Assembly (NCBI GenBank): GCA_023391075.1
Contig: JAEWBQ010000015.1
Location: forward strand, 1-37,668
Reading direction: 5' to 3'
Origin: Candidatus Parcubacteria bacterium
GTDB lineage: Bacteria > Patescibacteriota > Saccharimonadia > Saccharimonadales > Saccharimonadaceae
DNA: 37,668 bases
The notes under the pieces are model-generated. The model was given only the letters and a program-made list of their open reading frames with translations. It was not told the DNA's origin and ran no database searches. Position 1 is the first letter of the stretch. Each line of letters opens with the position of its first letter. The position numbers were made by a program, and so were the translations under genes. Positions 15,950 to 24,388 of the stretch are shown piece by piece.

Positions 15950-16213
15950 ATGGCAGAATTTTCAACTTACCTCCCCGCCTCTTCTTCTCTACAAGTGTTA
16001 GCACAAGCATATGGGACCGACGCATATAATAGTAATAGTTACAACGGGCAACCGACACCCAGCACAACCGCTACGCCGCTGCCGCCAAATACCGGTGTTC
16101 ACCTCCCCTCATCGGCGAATGACGTCGCCCTCCTGCTCGTCATCGCAATCATCGTCGGCACACTGAGTTATGCCCTTAGCCGTCTCATGCGACGGCGTGC
16201 TCGCGGCAAGTAG
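15950..16213 (+). CDS. Small protein with sorting-signal-like C-terminus
   Basis: 87 residues. The N-terminus is weakly hydrophobic and ends in LAQA, a possible cleavage site, then a Ser/Asn/Thr/Pro-rich stretch. The C-terminus has PLPPNTGVHLP, a hydrophobic segment (about residues 63-78) and RLMRRRARGK. This order resembles an LPxTG sorting signal, though the residue pattern is PPNTG. TATACT abuts the ATG, so transcription from it would begin inside the frame. An in-frame TAG lies 12 bp upstream, so there is no longer start. No good ribosome binding site is seen. It is divergent from tatA. Confidence 0.6.
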   Translation: MAEFSTYLPASSSLQVLAQAYGTDAYNSNSYNGQPTPSTTATPLPPNTGVHLPSSANDVALLLVIAIIVGTLSYALSRLMRRRARGK

Positions 16214-16223
16214 CGCCACCTCT

Positions 16224-16251
16224 TTGACTTTTCTCTCTATTAGCGTATAAT
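16224..16251 (+). promoter_or_regulatory. L31 promoter
   Basis: TTGACT, a 16-bp spacer and TATAAT. The -10 ends 9 nt from the ATG, leaving almost no leader. Confidence 0.75.
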
Positions 16252-16260
16252 TGAAGAGAT

Positions 16261-16581
16261 ATGAAAAGCAGTATACACCCTACAACGTACCGCCCAGTCG
16301 TATTTAGCGACGATGTGGCAGGGTTTGCCTTTGTGACGCAGTCAACCGCGCAGACCACCGAAACCATTAAATGGGAAGATGGCAACGAGTACCCACTGGT
16401 GAAAGTTCACATTTCATCAGCTTCTCACCCATTCTTTACCGGTGAAGAAAAGATTATCGACACCGAAGGTCGTGTCGACCGCTTCAAGGCACGTTTCGCT
16501 GCCGCTGAAGCTCGCAAGGCTGAGCTGGCCGCCAAAGCCAAGAAGCAGAACGCTAAGAAAGCTGCTAAAACCGCTAACTAG
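16261..16581 (+). CDS. rpmE: 50S ribosomal protein L31 type B
   Basis: 106 residues. MKSSIHPTTYRPVVFSD and SSASHPFFTGEEKIIDTEGR are the L31 signatures. There is no cysteine, so this is the zinc-free (type B) form. After about residue 78 the protein extends into an Ala/Lys-rich helix-prone tail (AAKAKKQNAKKAAKTAN) that is expected to lie on the ribosome. It is a single-gene unit with a consensus promoter and a clear terminator. Confidence 0.95.
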   Translation: MKSSIHPTTYRPVVFSDDVAGFAFVTQSTAQTTETIKWEDGNEYPLVKVHISSASHPFFTGEEKIIDTEGRVDRFKARFAAAEARKAELAAKAKKQNAKKAAKTAN

Positions 16582-16591
16582 CTCCGCTCCT

Positions 16592-16623
16592 AAACACCAC
16601 TATCGAATCGGTAGTGGTGTTTT
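16592..16623 (+). terminator. L31 intrinsic terminator
   Basis: AAACACCACTA (16592-16602) pairs with TAGTGGTGTTT (16612-16622), extended inside the loop by CG pairs, and the stem runs into a T tract. Confidence 0.85.
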
Positions 16624-16685
16624 CTATGGCAGCCTACCCCTTAAATTTGCTATACTATACTTATAAATTAAGAGAAGGATTCCTG

Positions 16686-17018
16686 ATGGACCCGAACGCT
16701 CCCCAATTCACCCCTGCCCAAACGCCCACCGCGCCGGCACCAGCTGCTGCGCCGACCCGTGATCGCCGCTTCGTATGGGGACTTGTCTGTTTGATCGGGC
16801 CGACGGCATTGATCGTCGTAACACTGCTGCTGTACGCCCTCGTCAACTTCATCGTCGGCACCACCACACCCGATGCGACTGGCGCCTTGTTCGAGCCCCC
16901 CTCTATCGCCTCACGCATTATGAACGTCATCCTCTTTGTCGTCGGAGCCGTCTCTGTCGCGACGTGGCTGCCGGGCATTATCGTCGGAATCGTCCTACTC
17001 GCCACCCGAAAGAAATAA
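16686..17018 (+). CDS. Small membrane protein upstream of prfA
   Basis: 110 residues, no family recognised. The first 28 residues are Pro/Ala/Thr-rich and probably cytoplasmic. Two hydrophobic segments follow (about 31-58 and 78-107), and the protein ends in TRKK. AGAAGGA precedes the ATG by 6 nt. Overlapping TATACT sequences at 16651-16661 may serve as the -10. Only 1 bp separates its stop from the prfA ATG, so the two are probably translationally coupled. The layout resembles small DUF4190-like proteins, but I cannot assign it. Confidence 0.75.
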   Translation: MDPNAPQFTPAQTPTAPAPAAAPTRDRRFVWGLVCLIGPTALIVVTLLLYALVNFIVGTTTPDATGALFEPPSIASRIMNVILFVVGAVSVATWLPGIIVGIVLLATRKK

Positions 17019-17019
17019 C

Positions 17020-18090
17020 ATGCCAAAGATTAGCCTCAACCTCGATGAACTGACCGCCGAACGCTCCCAACTGAGCGAGTTTTTGGCGTCGCCAAACGCC
17101 TACGCCGACCCGGACTTTACCACCAAGAACAAGCGGTTTACCGAACTTGAAGCTATCATCGCCAAAGCGACTGAACGCGAAACTCTCGAAAAGAACCTGG
17201 TTGACGCCAAAGAGCTGGCAAGTGGCAGCGATGAGCTGGCCGAGCTGGCAAAAATGGAAATCGTCGACACCGAAGCGCGCCTCACTGAGCTCGAAGACGA
17301 ACTGTTCATCATGCTCGCCCCCAAAGACCCGAACGATGAAAAGAACGTCATCATGGAAATCCGGGCCGGCGCCGGCGGCGACGAAGCCAGCCTGTTTGCC
17401 GCCGAGCTTTACCGCATGTACCTGCGCTACTGCGAAACCCACAATCTCAAGACCGAGCTGCTGAGCGAAAGCGCTAACGATACCGGCGGCTACAAAGAAG
17501 TCGTCTTCAAGATCGGCGGCGACGCGCCTTACTCACGCCTGAAGTTCGAAGGTGGCGTCCACCGTGTCCAACGCGTCCCGGCGACCGAATCACAAGGGCG
17601 CATCCACACCAGTACCGTGACCGTCGCTGTCCTCCCGGAAGCCGAAGAAGCAGATATTGAAATCCATGCCAATGACCTGAGGATCGATGTGTATCGCTCG
17701 GGTGGCCATGGTGGCCAGAGCGTCAACACGACCGACTCGGCTGTCCGTATCACTCACCTGCCGACCGGCATGGTCGTCACGAACCAAGACGAAAAGTCCC
17801 AGATCAAGAACAAAGAGAAAGCTATGAGCGTCCTCCGAAGCCGCCTCCTGCAGCAAAAGATCGACGAAGAAAACGCCAAGATCACCGCCGAACGCCGCAG
17901 CCTTGTCGGTACGGGCGACCGCAGCGAAAAGATCCGCACCTACAACTTCCCCCAGGACCGCATCACCGACCACCGCATCGGCTATTCGCGCAGCAATATC
18001 CCTGGCGCTATGAATGGCGCTATTGATGACCTAATTGAGCATTTGCAGGCTTATGAACGAGAACTCGCCGCAGCAAACGCCAGCAATTAG
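17020..18090 (+). CDS. prfA: Peptide chain release factor 1
   Basis: 356 residues, the full length. It recognises UAA and UAG. The codon-reading tripeptide PAT is at residues 187-189, which separates RF1 from RF2 (SPF). The catalytic GGQ is at 231-233 within SGGHGGQSVNTTDSAVR. ATG 17020 sits 1 bp after the preceding stop with no strong ribosome binding site, so coupling is likely. It overlaps prmC, whose product methylates the GGQ glutamine. Confidence 0.97.
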   Translation: MPKISLNLDELTAERSQLSEFLASPNAYADPDFTTKNKRFTELEAIIAKATERETLEKNLVDAKELASGSDELAELAKMEIVDTEARLTELEDELFIMLAPKDPNDEKNVIMEIRAGAGGDEASLFAAELYRMYLRYCETHNLKTELLSESANDTGGYKEVVFKIGGDAPYSRLKFEGGVHRVQRVPATESQGRIHTSTVTVAVLPEAEEADIEIHANDLRIDVYRSGGHGGQSVNTTDSAVRITHLPTGMVVTNQDEKSQIKNKEKAMSVLRSRLLQQKIDEENAKITAERRSLVGTGDRSEKIRTYNFPQDRITDHRIGYSRSNIPGAMNGAIDDLIEHLQAYERELAAANASN

Positions 18091-18904
18091 CAGCTGGCTC
18101 CATGACGCCACGATCGAGCTCGTCGGAGCCGGCATTAGTTCGGCCAAGCTCGACGCCGAGTTGATTCTTGCGCACACCCTGGCACGGCCGCGTACCTATC
18201 TGCATGCACATGGTGACGAGCCGCTCACCCATCGCCAGCACGAAATCGCCGACGCCCGGCTGCGCCTGCGCCTCGAGCGCACCCCGCTGGCCTATATCAT
18301 CGGCCACAAAGACTTTTACGGCCACCGTTTCAAGGTCACGCCCTCGACCCTCATCCCCCGCCCTGAGTCAGAAGATATGATCGACCTGCTCATCGAAGCT
18401 GACCGACAGACCAGCCTGCCACTCCATGGTGCGCGCCGCCTGGTCGACGTCGGCACGGGCAGCGGCTGTCTGGGTATCAGCGCCAAGCTCGCCCTGCCCG
18501 ACCTTTCGGTCACGCTTGCCGACATCAGTCGCCACGCCCTGACGGTCGCCGAACAAAACGCCCGCGCCCTGCACGCGGACGTCACTATCCTCCAGAGTAA
18601 TCTCCTGAGCAGCTATCCGTTCACTGCGCAGTACATCCTGGCTAACCTTCCGTATGTCGACCGGCAGTGGCAGCGCTCGCCCGAAACCAACTACGAGCCC
18701 GACCTTGCCCTCTTCGCCGATCACGAGGGCCTGGCACTGATCAATAAACTGCTCGCCGATGCGCCAGCGCACCTTACTTCAGGCGGCCACGTGCTTATCG
18801 AAGCCGATCAGCGGCAGCACGACGCTATTATCACCACAGCAAAAACCCACGGCCTTACGCTGCATGCGCGCCGTGGGTTTATCCTCGACTTTATCTACGC
18901 TTAG
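18053..18904 (+). CDS. prmC: Release factor glutamine methyltransferase PrmC
   Basis: 283 residues. It methylates the GGQ glutamine of release factors using SAM. The SAM motif I VDVGTGSGCL is at 131-140. The substrate motif, NPPY in most bacteria, is NLPY here (198-201). ATG 18053 lies inside prfA (38-bp overlap), the usual prfA-prmC coupling. Its stop overlaps the stop of convergent htrA. The last 60 bp also encode, on the other strand, the htrA terminator hairpin. Confidence 0.95.
   Translation: MNENSPQQTPAISSWLHDATIELVGAGISSAKLDAELILAHTLARPRTYLHAHGDEPLTHRQHEIADARLRLRLERTPLAYIIGHKDFYGHRFKVTPSTLIPRPESEDMIDLLIEADRQTSLPLHGARRLVDVGTGSGCLGISAKLALPDLSVTLADISRHALTVAEQNARALHADVTILQSNLLSSYPFTAQYILANLPYVDRQWQRSPETNYEPDLALFADHEGLALINKLLADAPAHLTSGGHVLIEADQRQHDAIITTAKTHGLTLHARRGFILDFIYA
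18843..18880 (-). terminator. htrA terminator embedded in the prmC 3' end
   Basis: Arms AAACCCACGGC (18843-18853) and GCCGTGGGTTT (18870-18880) are exact complements around a 16-nt loop. Read on the minus strand, the stem runs into TTTTT. It starts about 20 bp past the htrA stop. Confidence 0.75.
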
Positions 18905-20130
18905 CCGTTATAGGCTGCCAGCGTCACATTGACGGTCTGCTCCTGGCCATCACGCAGGATCGTTAACTGAATCGTATCACCTGGCGTATACTCCGCCACG
19001 AGACTCGCCACATCGCTGCCCGGGCCGACCTCGATGCCGTTGACCTTGGTGATGATATCTTTGTCCTTGATGCCCGCTTTGTCGGCTGGGCTGCCACTGC
19101 GGACGGCCGATCCGTTGCTCGCGATGACATATGCACCCTTGTTGACTGACAGGTTGTACTTTTTTGCAACGTCGGCCGTAATCGAGACATAGTTCACACC
19201 CATAAAGACGTGCTCGATTTTGCCGTTTGCCAGCACACCCTTGAGCACACCTTTGGTTGCGTTGATCGGAATAGCAAAGCCGATCCCCTGCGCGTCCTGC
19301 GCGATCGCCGTGTTCATGCCAATCACCTGCCCCTGCAGGTTAAGGAGCGGACCACCGGAGTTGCCTGGATTAATCGCGGCGTCCGTCTGAATCAAGTCGT
19401 TTAGTGTCTCCACTGAACTGCCCGACTGGGCCGATACCGGGCGGCCGACACCCGAGACGATGCCGCTCGTTACGGTATTCTGATACTGGCCGAGCGAGTT
19501 GCCGATAGCAACGACGGACTGGCCGATACGTAGCGTGCTTGAGTCGCCGATTTCTGCCGGCTGGAGATTGTTGACGTTATTGATCTTAAGAAATGCAATA
19601 TCGTTGAGCGGGTCGGTGCCGACGACGTGGACGTTATCGTACGTCGTGCCGTCCGTCAGAATCACCTGGACTGTATCGGCGCCTTCGATGACGTGACGGT
19701 TGGTCATGACGTACCCGTCTTTACTGACGATCATACCGGTACCAGCACCAGCCTCGGCCGTCGTACCGCGCATGACGTTACCCTGCGTCTGCGTGACGAT
19801 CGAAACCACGCTTGGTGCAACCTTTTCAGAAACGCTGCTGATACTGGCTTCAGTCGGTGTTACTACCTTGTTGCCGTCGTTTGCGACACCCTGATGTTGC
19901 GTGATGCTCCCATGCGAGTTCAGCTGGCCCGACATCCGGTAACCGACATAGGCACTGGCCCCAGCAAGCAGCACGAGGCCGATGATACCAAAACCAATCA
20001 GGCGGCTTCGGCGGACCGGTGGCCGGGCCGTATTCGTGTCAGGAGATGCCGGAGCATCCTGGGATGTCGGAGCTGGCAGCTCGTCTGCTGGTGAAATTGT
20101 TGGTCGTGATGTGTGCGTGTCGTCCTTCAT
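18901..20130 (-). CDS. htrA: HtrA/DegP-type serine protease with PDZ domain
   Basis: 409 residues. A polar Pro/Ser-rich cytoplasmic N-terminus is followed by a membrane anchor (about 43-63). The extracytoplasmic trypsin-like domain has the catalytic triad H146 (TNRHVIEGAD), D177 (DPLNDIAF) and S258 (NPGNSGGPL). One PDZ domain occupies about 310-400. It degrades or refolds misfolded envelope proteins. AAGGGGG precedes the ATG. The gene is convergent with prmC and their stop codons share bases. Confidence 0.96.
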   Translation of the reverse strand: MKDDTHTSRPTISPADELPAPTSQDAPASPDTNTARPPVRRSRLIGFGIIGLVLLAGASAYVGYRMSGQLNSHGSITQHQGVANDGNKVVTPTEASISSVSEKVAPSVVSIVTQTQGNVMRGTTAEAGAGTGMIVSKDGYVMTNRHVIEGADTVQVILTDGTTYDNVHVVGTDPLNDIAFLKINNVNNLQPAEIGDSSTLRIGQSVVAIGNSLGQYQNTVTSGIVSGVGRPVSAQSGSSVETLNDLIQTDAAINPGNSGGPLLNLQGQVIGMNTAIAQDAQGIGFAIPINATKGVLKGVLANGKIEHVFMGVNYVSITADVAKKYNLSVNKGAYVIASNGSAVRSGSPADKAGIKDKDIITKVNGIEVGPGSDVASLVAEYTPGDTIQLTILRDGQEQTVNVTLAAYNG

Positions 20131-20168
20131 AATCCCCCTTATGATATGATGCCCTTCTGAAGTCTGTC

Positions 20169-20948
20169 TTAAAGCGATCCAATACCCAGTCGATTAAAGA
20201 CCGTCAGAAGTACGATAATAATACTGACCGAAAGCAGCGCCGGCAGCGTAACGTCCTGTGACCGGACCGAACCATGCTGGCGGTAGCTGGTATAGACCCG
20301 TTCTGCCAGGAAGCTCAGAGCGAGTCCGACGAGTGCTGCCTGCGGTACTTTAATGGCCCCGACGCCAAAACTGTACGCGAATGTCCAGTGGTATGCCAGC
20401 CAGCCGAGCTCGGCCATGATGAGCCCCCAGACAAAACTATAAAACGAGCTGTGTGATTCTTCGTACGAGGTAAATACATGCCGCGAGCTGGCGTAACCGA
20501 TGACCCACATACCGAGCACAACGAACGTTGCCGGCCAGTTATACGAAACGGTCATCAGCGCGCTTATACCAAAGAATACTGCGGTCGCCGCCTGCGCAGC
20601 TACATAGGCACGGCTTGAGCGCGGTTTGACGAACAGCAGCCAGCCGACATAGAGTGCGGTCAGTAGCAGCTGGACCGGCAAGACGCCGACAGCCGATGTG
20701 CCGATCAGCACCGCAATACTTACGCCAACGATCGTGTCGACCAGGTTGGCCTTGATGTTAGCGACCCAAAAACGCGGCCGCACCGCGACGACGCGCCACT
20801 TACTGAGGATGACAAGGCCGATTGCTGCCAGAGGCGACTGCGTCGTCAAGATAACGATCAGCACCGCAGCCGCGAGCCCGACATTCAAAATAATATAAAC
20901 CAGCTCGCTGACTAACGTACGCCGCTTTGATGACTTAAGAAACTCCAT
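20169..20948 (-). CDS. Polytopic membrane protein of unknown function
   Basis: 259 residues with about seven or eight hydrophobic segments, and no family that I recognise. Basic residues cluster at the N-terminus (KSSKRRT) and between segments (KWRVVAVRPRFW). ATG 20948 was chosen over an upstream in-frame start at 21002, because an extended -10 (TGG TATAAT) ends 9 nt before it. It lies between the LCP gene and htrA on the same strand. I infer a conserved Saccharibacteria-type hypothetical protein. Confidence 0.82.
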   Translation of the reverse strand: MEFLKSSKRRTLVSELVYIILNVGLAAAVLIVILTTQSPLAAIGLVILSKWRVVAVRPRFWVANIKANLVDTIVGVSIAVLIGTSAVGVLPVQLLLTALYVGWLLFVKPRSSRAYVAAQAATAVFFGISALMTVSYNWPATFVVLGMWVIGYASSRHVFTSYEESHSSFYSFVWGLIMAELGWLAYHWTFAYSFGVGAIKVPQAALVGLALSFLAERVYTSYRQHGSVRSQDVTLPALLSVSIIIVLLTVFNRLGIGSL

Positions 20949-20957
20949 AGTGCCTTT

Positions 20958-20966
20958 ATTATACCA
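20958..20966 (-). promoter_or_regulatory. Extended -10 promoter of the 259-residue membrane protein
   Basis: TGG TATAAT on the minus strand ends 9 nt before the ATG. The AAAGG in that gap would probably lie at or before the transcript start. Confidence 0.55.
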
Positions 20967-20982
20967 CGAGACGGTACGAGAA

Positions 20983-21021
20983 AGGATGCCGGAGTCCTTC
21001 ATGAGAGACGTCCGGCATCCT
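20983..21021 (-). terminator. Inverted repeat after the LCP gene, likely terminator
   Basis: AGGATGCCGGA (20983-20993) and TCCGGCATCCT (21011-21021) are exact complements. On the minus strand only three T follow, so termination may be incomplete. Confidence 0.6.
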
Positions 21022-21028
21022 CCGCTTA

Positions 21029-22723
21029 TTAATTGTTTGACGATTGACTTGAACTACTCGGCGCTTCACCCACGATGACCACGAAGTTGGTGTCGCCTGT
21101 CACGGTGACCGGCGGTGTCGCTGTACTCATGACCGTACCGTAAATCTTTTCCAGTTTCGCTTTTGTCGCTGTCATACCCGATCCGACTTGGTAAATCGTC
21201 ACCTTGCCGTACTCACCGGCCGGCGCATTGCCAACCCGGCTGATCGTCATACCCTGCTGCTCAAGCTTGTCGGCTTCCGTCTGGGCTACACCTGGCGTGC
21301 CGCTAGCGTTTAGAACGACGATATTGGCACCTTCGCGGGCGACCGGGTCGGCCGATAACTGCTTCGCGATAAAGGCACGGATACCGCTGTAGTTGTACAT
21401 GCCGGCGACCGGCTGGGCATTTGCCGTAAAGACCGCCGTGCCGTGGTCACGATCAAACAGATTGATCGTCGTTATCTGATCCGGCTTAATATCTTGTCCC
21501 AGTTGCATCAGGGTCCGGATTTCCGAAGCATCGAAGTTGGTGCGCAGGTTATCACTCATCGCATCAACAATACCCGTGACTTTGGTAATATCGGTCAGCG
21601 TGCCGGTACTGAGCGCCTTGTCCTTGATTGCCAGCATGATTTTGCGCTGGTTAGCTTCACGGTCAAAGTTAGAGTTGCCCAGGCCATACGTCGGCATGAC
21701 ATCGCCGCGCGCCTGCGCCAAGTAGAGCGCATGCTCGGCGTCGAGCGTTGCCGGACCGTTCGGATAGTCGATGAAGTGACCGTTTGGCGGACAGTTTTGC
21801 TTGATTACCGCCAGGCCCGGATAGTGCTTCGCACCGTTCCAACACTTCCAGTCAAAGTTGCTGTCCATCACACCAGGATCACCGTTCGATCCCTGGATAT
21901 CAACCGTGATACTATTCCCCAGAGCCTTCACGAGGTCGCGCATCACCGTGTAGTTCACGTGTACGCCATACTGAATGTCGAGACCGTAAATGTCGCCGAT
22001 GAATTTCTGTGTCTTAGCGAGGCGATCTTGCTCGCTGGCCGAATCGGTGCCGCTGTTGACGCACGAGAAATATACGTTAATCTTGCCGGCATAGCCGCTT
22101 GGACATGCCATGCCGTACTGCACTTCCAGGTCGCGCGGCACACTAAACATTGCCACCGTCTTGTTTTTCTGGTCGATGCTGATGATCTGGATCGAGTCGG
22201 TCAGGTTGCCGGCGTCATGCCGCGGATCATCCTCTGAGGTACCGAGCAGCAAAATATTGCTGCGGCCGTTAGCGTCTTCTTTTAATGGCTGATTCTGGAA
22301 TAATGACAAGATGTTACCGCTTTTGAAAATATTGCCGCCAGCATGGAGCACCTTGTAACCCAACCAGCCGCCCACCGCAAGTAACACGACGACGACAGCA
22401 ATGATAGCCCATTTGACGATACGACGGGTACGGGTCTGTGGTTTTTTCTCACCGCGGCGACGGCTTAGACGCTTCTTGGGCGGCTGCGGCACATCTTCGA
22501 TGCCGCGGAGCGAATCGTTGAGATCTTCCCGACTGACACCCTGAGCGCCGGTCGCGATCGTGGGCACGGCCAGTGCGGCACTGCGAGCCACGACGCGACC
22601 ACTCGCGCGTTGCAGTCCCGTGGTGCCGCGTGCGGCAGGAGCGCGTCGCCGAGTTTCAAATGATGCCTGGTTAGCCGGGCGGCGTGGCTGAAAGCCGTCG
22701 ATAGAAGGTTTGTTTGGTCTCAT
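21029..22723 (-). CDS. LytR-CpsA-Psr family protein with LytR_C domain
   Basis: 564 residues. A basic, Arg-rich cytoplasmic region of about 105 residues precedes a single membrane segment (about 106-126). The extracytoplasmic LCP domain contains NILLLGTSEDDPRHDAGNLTD and FSVPRDLEV. The C-terminal LytR_C domain begins near residue 460 (VLNASGTPGVA). LCP enzymes move glycopolymers from a polyprenyl carrier onto peptidoglycan, which fits with uppS in the same window. A possible promoter (TTTTCA-17-TATACT) ends 13 nt before ATG. The gene is divergent from lepB. Confidence 0.94.
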   Translation of the reverse strand: MRPNKPSIDGFQPRRPANQASFETRRRAPAARGTTGLQRASGRVVARSAALAVPTIATGAQGVSREDLNDSLRGIEDVPQPPKKRLSRRRGEKKPQTRTRRIVKWAIIAVVVVLLAVGGWLGYKVLHAGGNIFKSGNILSLFQNQPLKEDANGRSNILLLGTSEDDPRHDAGNLTDSIQIISIDQKNKTVAMFSVPRDLEVQYGMACPSGYAGKINVYFSCVNSGTDSASEQDRLAKTQKFIGDIYGLDIQYGVHVNYTVMRDLVKALGNSITVDIQGSNGDPGVMDSNFDWKCWNGAKHYPGLAVIKQNCPPNGHFIDYPNGPATLDAEHALYLAQARGDVMPTYGLGNSNFDREANQRKIMLAIKDKALSTGTLTDITKVTGIVDAMSDNLRTNFDASEIRTLMQLGQDIKPDQITTINLFDRDHGTAVFTANAQPVAGMYNYSGIRAFIAKQLSADPVAREGANIVVLNASGTPGVAQTEADKLEQQGMTISRVGNAPAGEYGKVTIYQVGSGMTATKAKLEKIYGTVMSTATPPVTVTGDTNFVVIVGEAPSSSSQSSNN

Positions 22724-22736
22724 AAATACTTACCCT

Positions 22737-22765
22737 AGTATACTAATTCATGGCTGTTTTGAAAA
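22737..22765 (-). promoter_or_regulatory. LCP gene promoter
   Basis: On the minus strand TTTTCA, a 17-bp spacer and TATACT, 13 nt from the ATG. It faces away from the lepB promoter in the same gap. Confidence 0.5.
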
Positions 22766-22811
22766 CGCCAAAACATAGGCTTTTTCGCTAGGTATTCACC
22801 CTTCCGAGATG

Positions 22812-22817
22812 TATAGT
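22812..22817 (+). promoter_or_regulatory. lepB -10 element (leaderless type)
   Basis: TATAGT ends 8 nt before the lepB ATG. The gap is purely A/T with no Shine-Dalgarno. Confidence 0.45.
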
Positions 22818-22825
22818 AAATATAT

Positions 22826-23437
22826 ATGCAGCTATCATTTCTACAACGCCATCCAATTTTCAAGGACGTGCTGAGCATTTCAGTTTTTATCGTCAGCGTC
22901 CTCGTTGGCACACTTATCATCAACAGCTTTATCTTCCGCACCTTCAATGTCCTGGGACCAAGTATGGAAGAAACGCTCCATACAGGTGACCGCCTTATTG
23001 TCAATCGCCTCCCCGTCACCTGGGCGCAGCTACAGAACAAGCAGTATGTTCCCGAGCGGGGCCAGATTATCGTCTTCAAAAATCCGCGCTACAGCACCGG
23101 CACGGGCGAAGAGTTCATCGTCAAGCGTGTCATCGCCTTTCCTGGCGAACGTGTCACCGTCAAAGACGGCGTCCTGACTGTCTATAACGCCGCCCATCCC
23201 GAAGGCTTCCATCCAGATGACGCCCAAAAGAACGACCCAGGCTCCCACCCGGGCAGCTATTCGAGTGGTGACGTCGACACGGTCGTTGATGATGGTACGC
23301 TGTTCGTCGCCGGCGACCACCGTATCGGCAGCTTCTCGTTCGACTCGCGCAGCGGCCTCGGTCTCATCCCCTACTACGACGTGATCGGACCTGTCGGCCT
23401 ACGCATCTGGCCGCTCGACAAGATCCGGTTCTTCTAA
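22826..23437 (+). CDS. lepB: Signal peptidase I
   Basis: 203 residues. It removes signal peptides from Sec and Tat exported proteins. One N-terminal membrane segment (about 12-36) is followed by the catalytic Ser S46 in LGPSMEETL and the general base Lys K100 in FIVKRVIAFPGE. Box E reads GDHRIGSFSFDSR. No ribosome binding site is seen and a -10 lies 8 nt from ATG. The gene ends at a perfect bidirectional terminator shared with parB. Confidence 0.95.
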   Translation: MQLSFLQRHPIFKDVLSISVFIVSVLVGTLIINSFIFRTFNVLGPSMEETLHTGDRLIVNRLPVTWAQLQNKQYVPERGQIIVFKNPRYSTGTGEEFIVKRVIAFPGERVTVKDGVLTVYNAAHPEGFHPDDAQKNDPGSHPGSYSSGDVDTVVDDGTLFVAGDHRIGSFSFDSRSGLGLIPYYDVIGPVGLRIWPLDKIRFF

Positions 23438-23449
23438 TTGGAACGTTTC

Positions 23450-23489
23450 CTACCAAAAACCGCCCTGCAGTCAGGGCGGTTTTTGGTAG
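23450..23489. terminator. Bidirectional terminator between lepB and parB
   Basis: Two perfect 18-bp arms (23450-23467 and 23472-23489) surround a 4-nt loop, with an AAAAA/TTTTT block inside each arm. It can stop both convergent genes. Confidence 0.93.
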
Positions 23490-23503
23490 CTGTACGTGCT
23501 CGA

Positions 23504-24388
23504 TTATTCGGCGAGCATCCCCTGGATCCGCTGAAACTCGTCATCACTCTTGAACTTGATGACAATCTGCCCGGAGCCACGCGAATTGGTCTTGATTTGG
23601 ACGTTGGTACCAAAACGCTTCGTCAGGCGCTCGGTATCCTGCTGGTACGGCACCGCTTCCATCTTGGCGAGCGGCTTCTTCGCGCCGGCTTGGTTCTTCT
23701 TGATCTGCACAATAAACTGTTCGATCTTGCGGGCACTCCACTCTTCTTTAAGAATCTGCGGCAGGATTTCTTCGATTACTTCTGCGTCGAGATTGACGAG
23801 CGGCCGAGCCTGGCCTTCGCGTAGCCGCCCCTCGGCTAGCGCCTGGCGAACCGACTCCGGAAGGCGCAGCAGGCGCAGCGTATTGCTGATCGCGCTGACC
23901 GATTTGCCGCCAACCCGCTCACCAATCTGGTCGAGTGTCAGGTTAAACTGATCACGCAGCTTCAGGTAAGCCGTCGCGGTCTCGAGAATATTGAGGTCGC
24001 GGCGCTGCAGGTTTTCGATGAGCGATAGTTCCAGCTTGTGCTGCGCATTAAGCGTACGGACCAGTGCCGGTACTTTGGTAAGCCCAGCCATCTTGGCCGC
24101 CCGGTAGCGGCGTTCACCAGCGACGATCAAGTAACCACCGCTTTTCGGCGTCACCACGATCGGCTGCAAAATCCCATGCGCCACGATCGACGCCGATAGT
24201 TCCGTCAGCGCTACTTCGTCAAAATGACGGCGCGGCTGATCGGGATCAGGCGTGATTTCAGTGAGCTTGATTTGGCGCAGCTCGCTAACCTTGTCGTCCT
24301 GCTCTGCCGTCGGATCAAACGATTCATCGAGCAGTTCGGTCGGAATCAGCGAATCAAAGCCGCGTCCGAGTCCTTTTTTAGCCGACAC
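23504..24388 (-). CDS. parB: Chromosome partitioning protein ParB
   Basis: 294 residues. The N-terminal CTPase domain has YLIVAGERRYRAAKMAGL. The central helix-turn-helix region is around LTLDQIGERVGGKSVSAISNTLRLLRLP. A C-terminal dimerisation segment ends the protein. ParB loads at parS and is moved by ParA. It overlaps parA by 11 bp. I found no exact match to the canonical parS palindrome in this window, so sites must lie elsewhere or differ. Confidence 0.95.
   Translation of the reverse strand: MSAKKGLGRGFDSLIPTELLDESFDPTAEQDDKVSELRQIKLTEITPDPDQPRRHFDEVALTELSASIVAHGILQPIVVTPKSGGYLIVAGERRYRAAKMAGLTKVPALVRTLNAQHKLELSLIENLQRRDLNILETATAYLKLRDQFNLTLDQIGERVGGKSVSAISNTLRLLRLPESVRQALAEGRLREGQARPLVNLDAEVIEEILPQILKEEWSARKIEQFIVQIKKNQAGAKKPLAKMEAVPYQQDTERLTKRFGTNVQIKTNSRGSGQIVIKFKSDDEFQRIQGMLAE

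Noticed and set aside
16936..17019. Upstream extension of prfA
   Set aside because: It overlaps the end of the small membrane protein gene, and the residues are not like RF1. ATG 17020 gives the usual RF1 length.
21443..22237. 264-residue plus-strand frame across the LCP gene
   Set aside because: It is antisense to the LCP domain, with no promoter or ribosome binding site.
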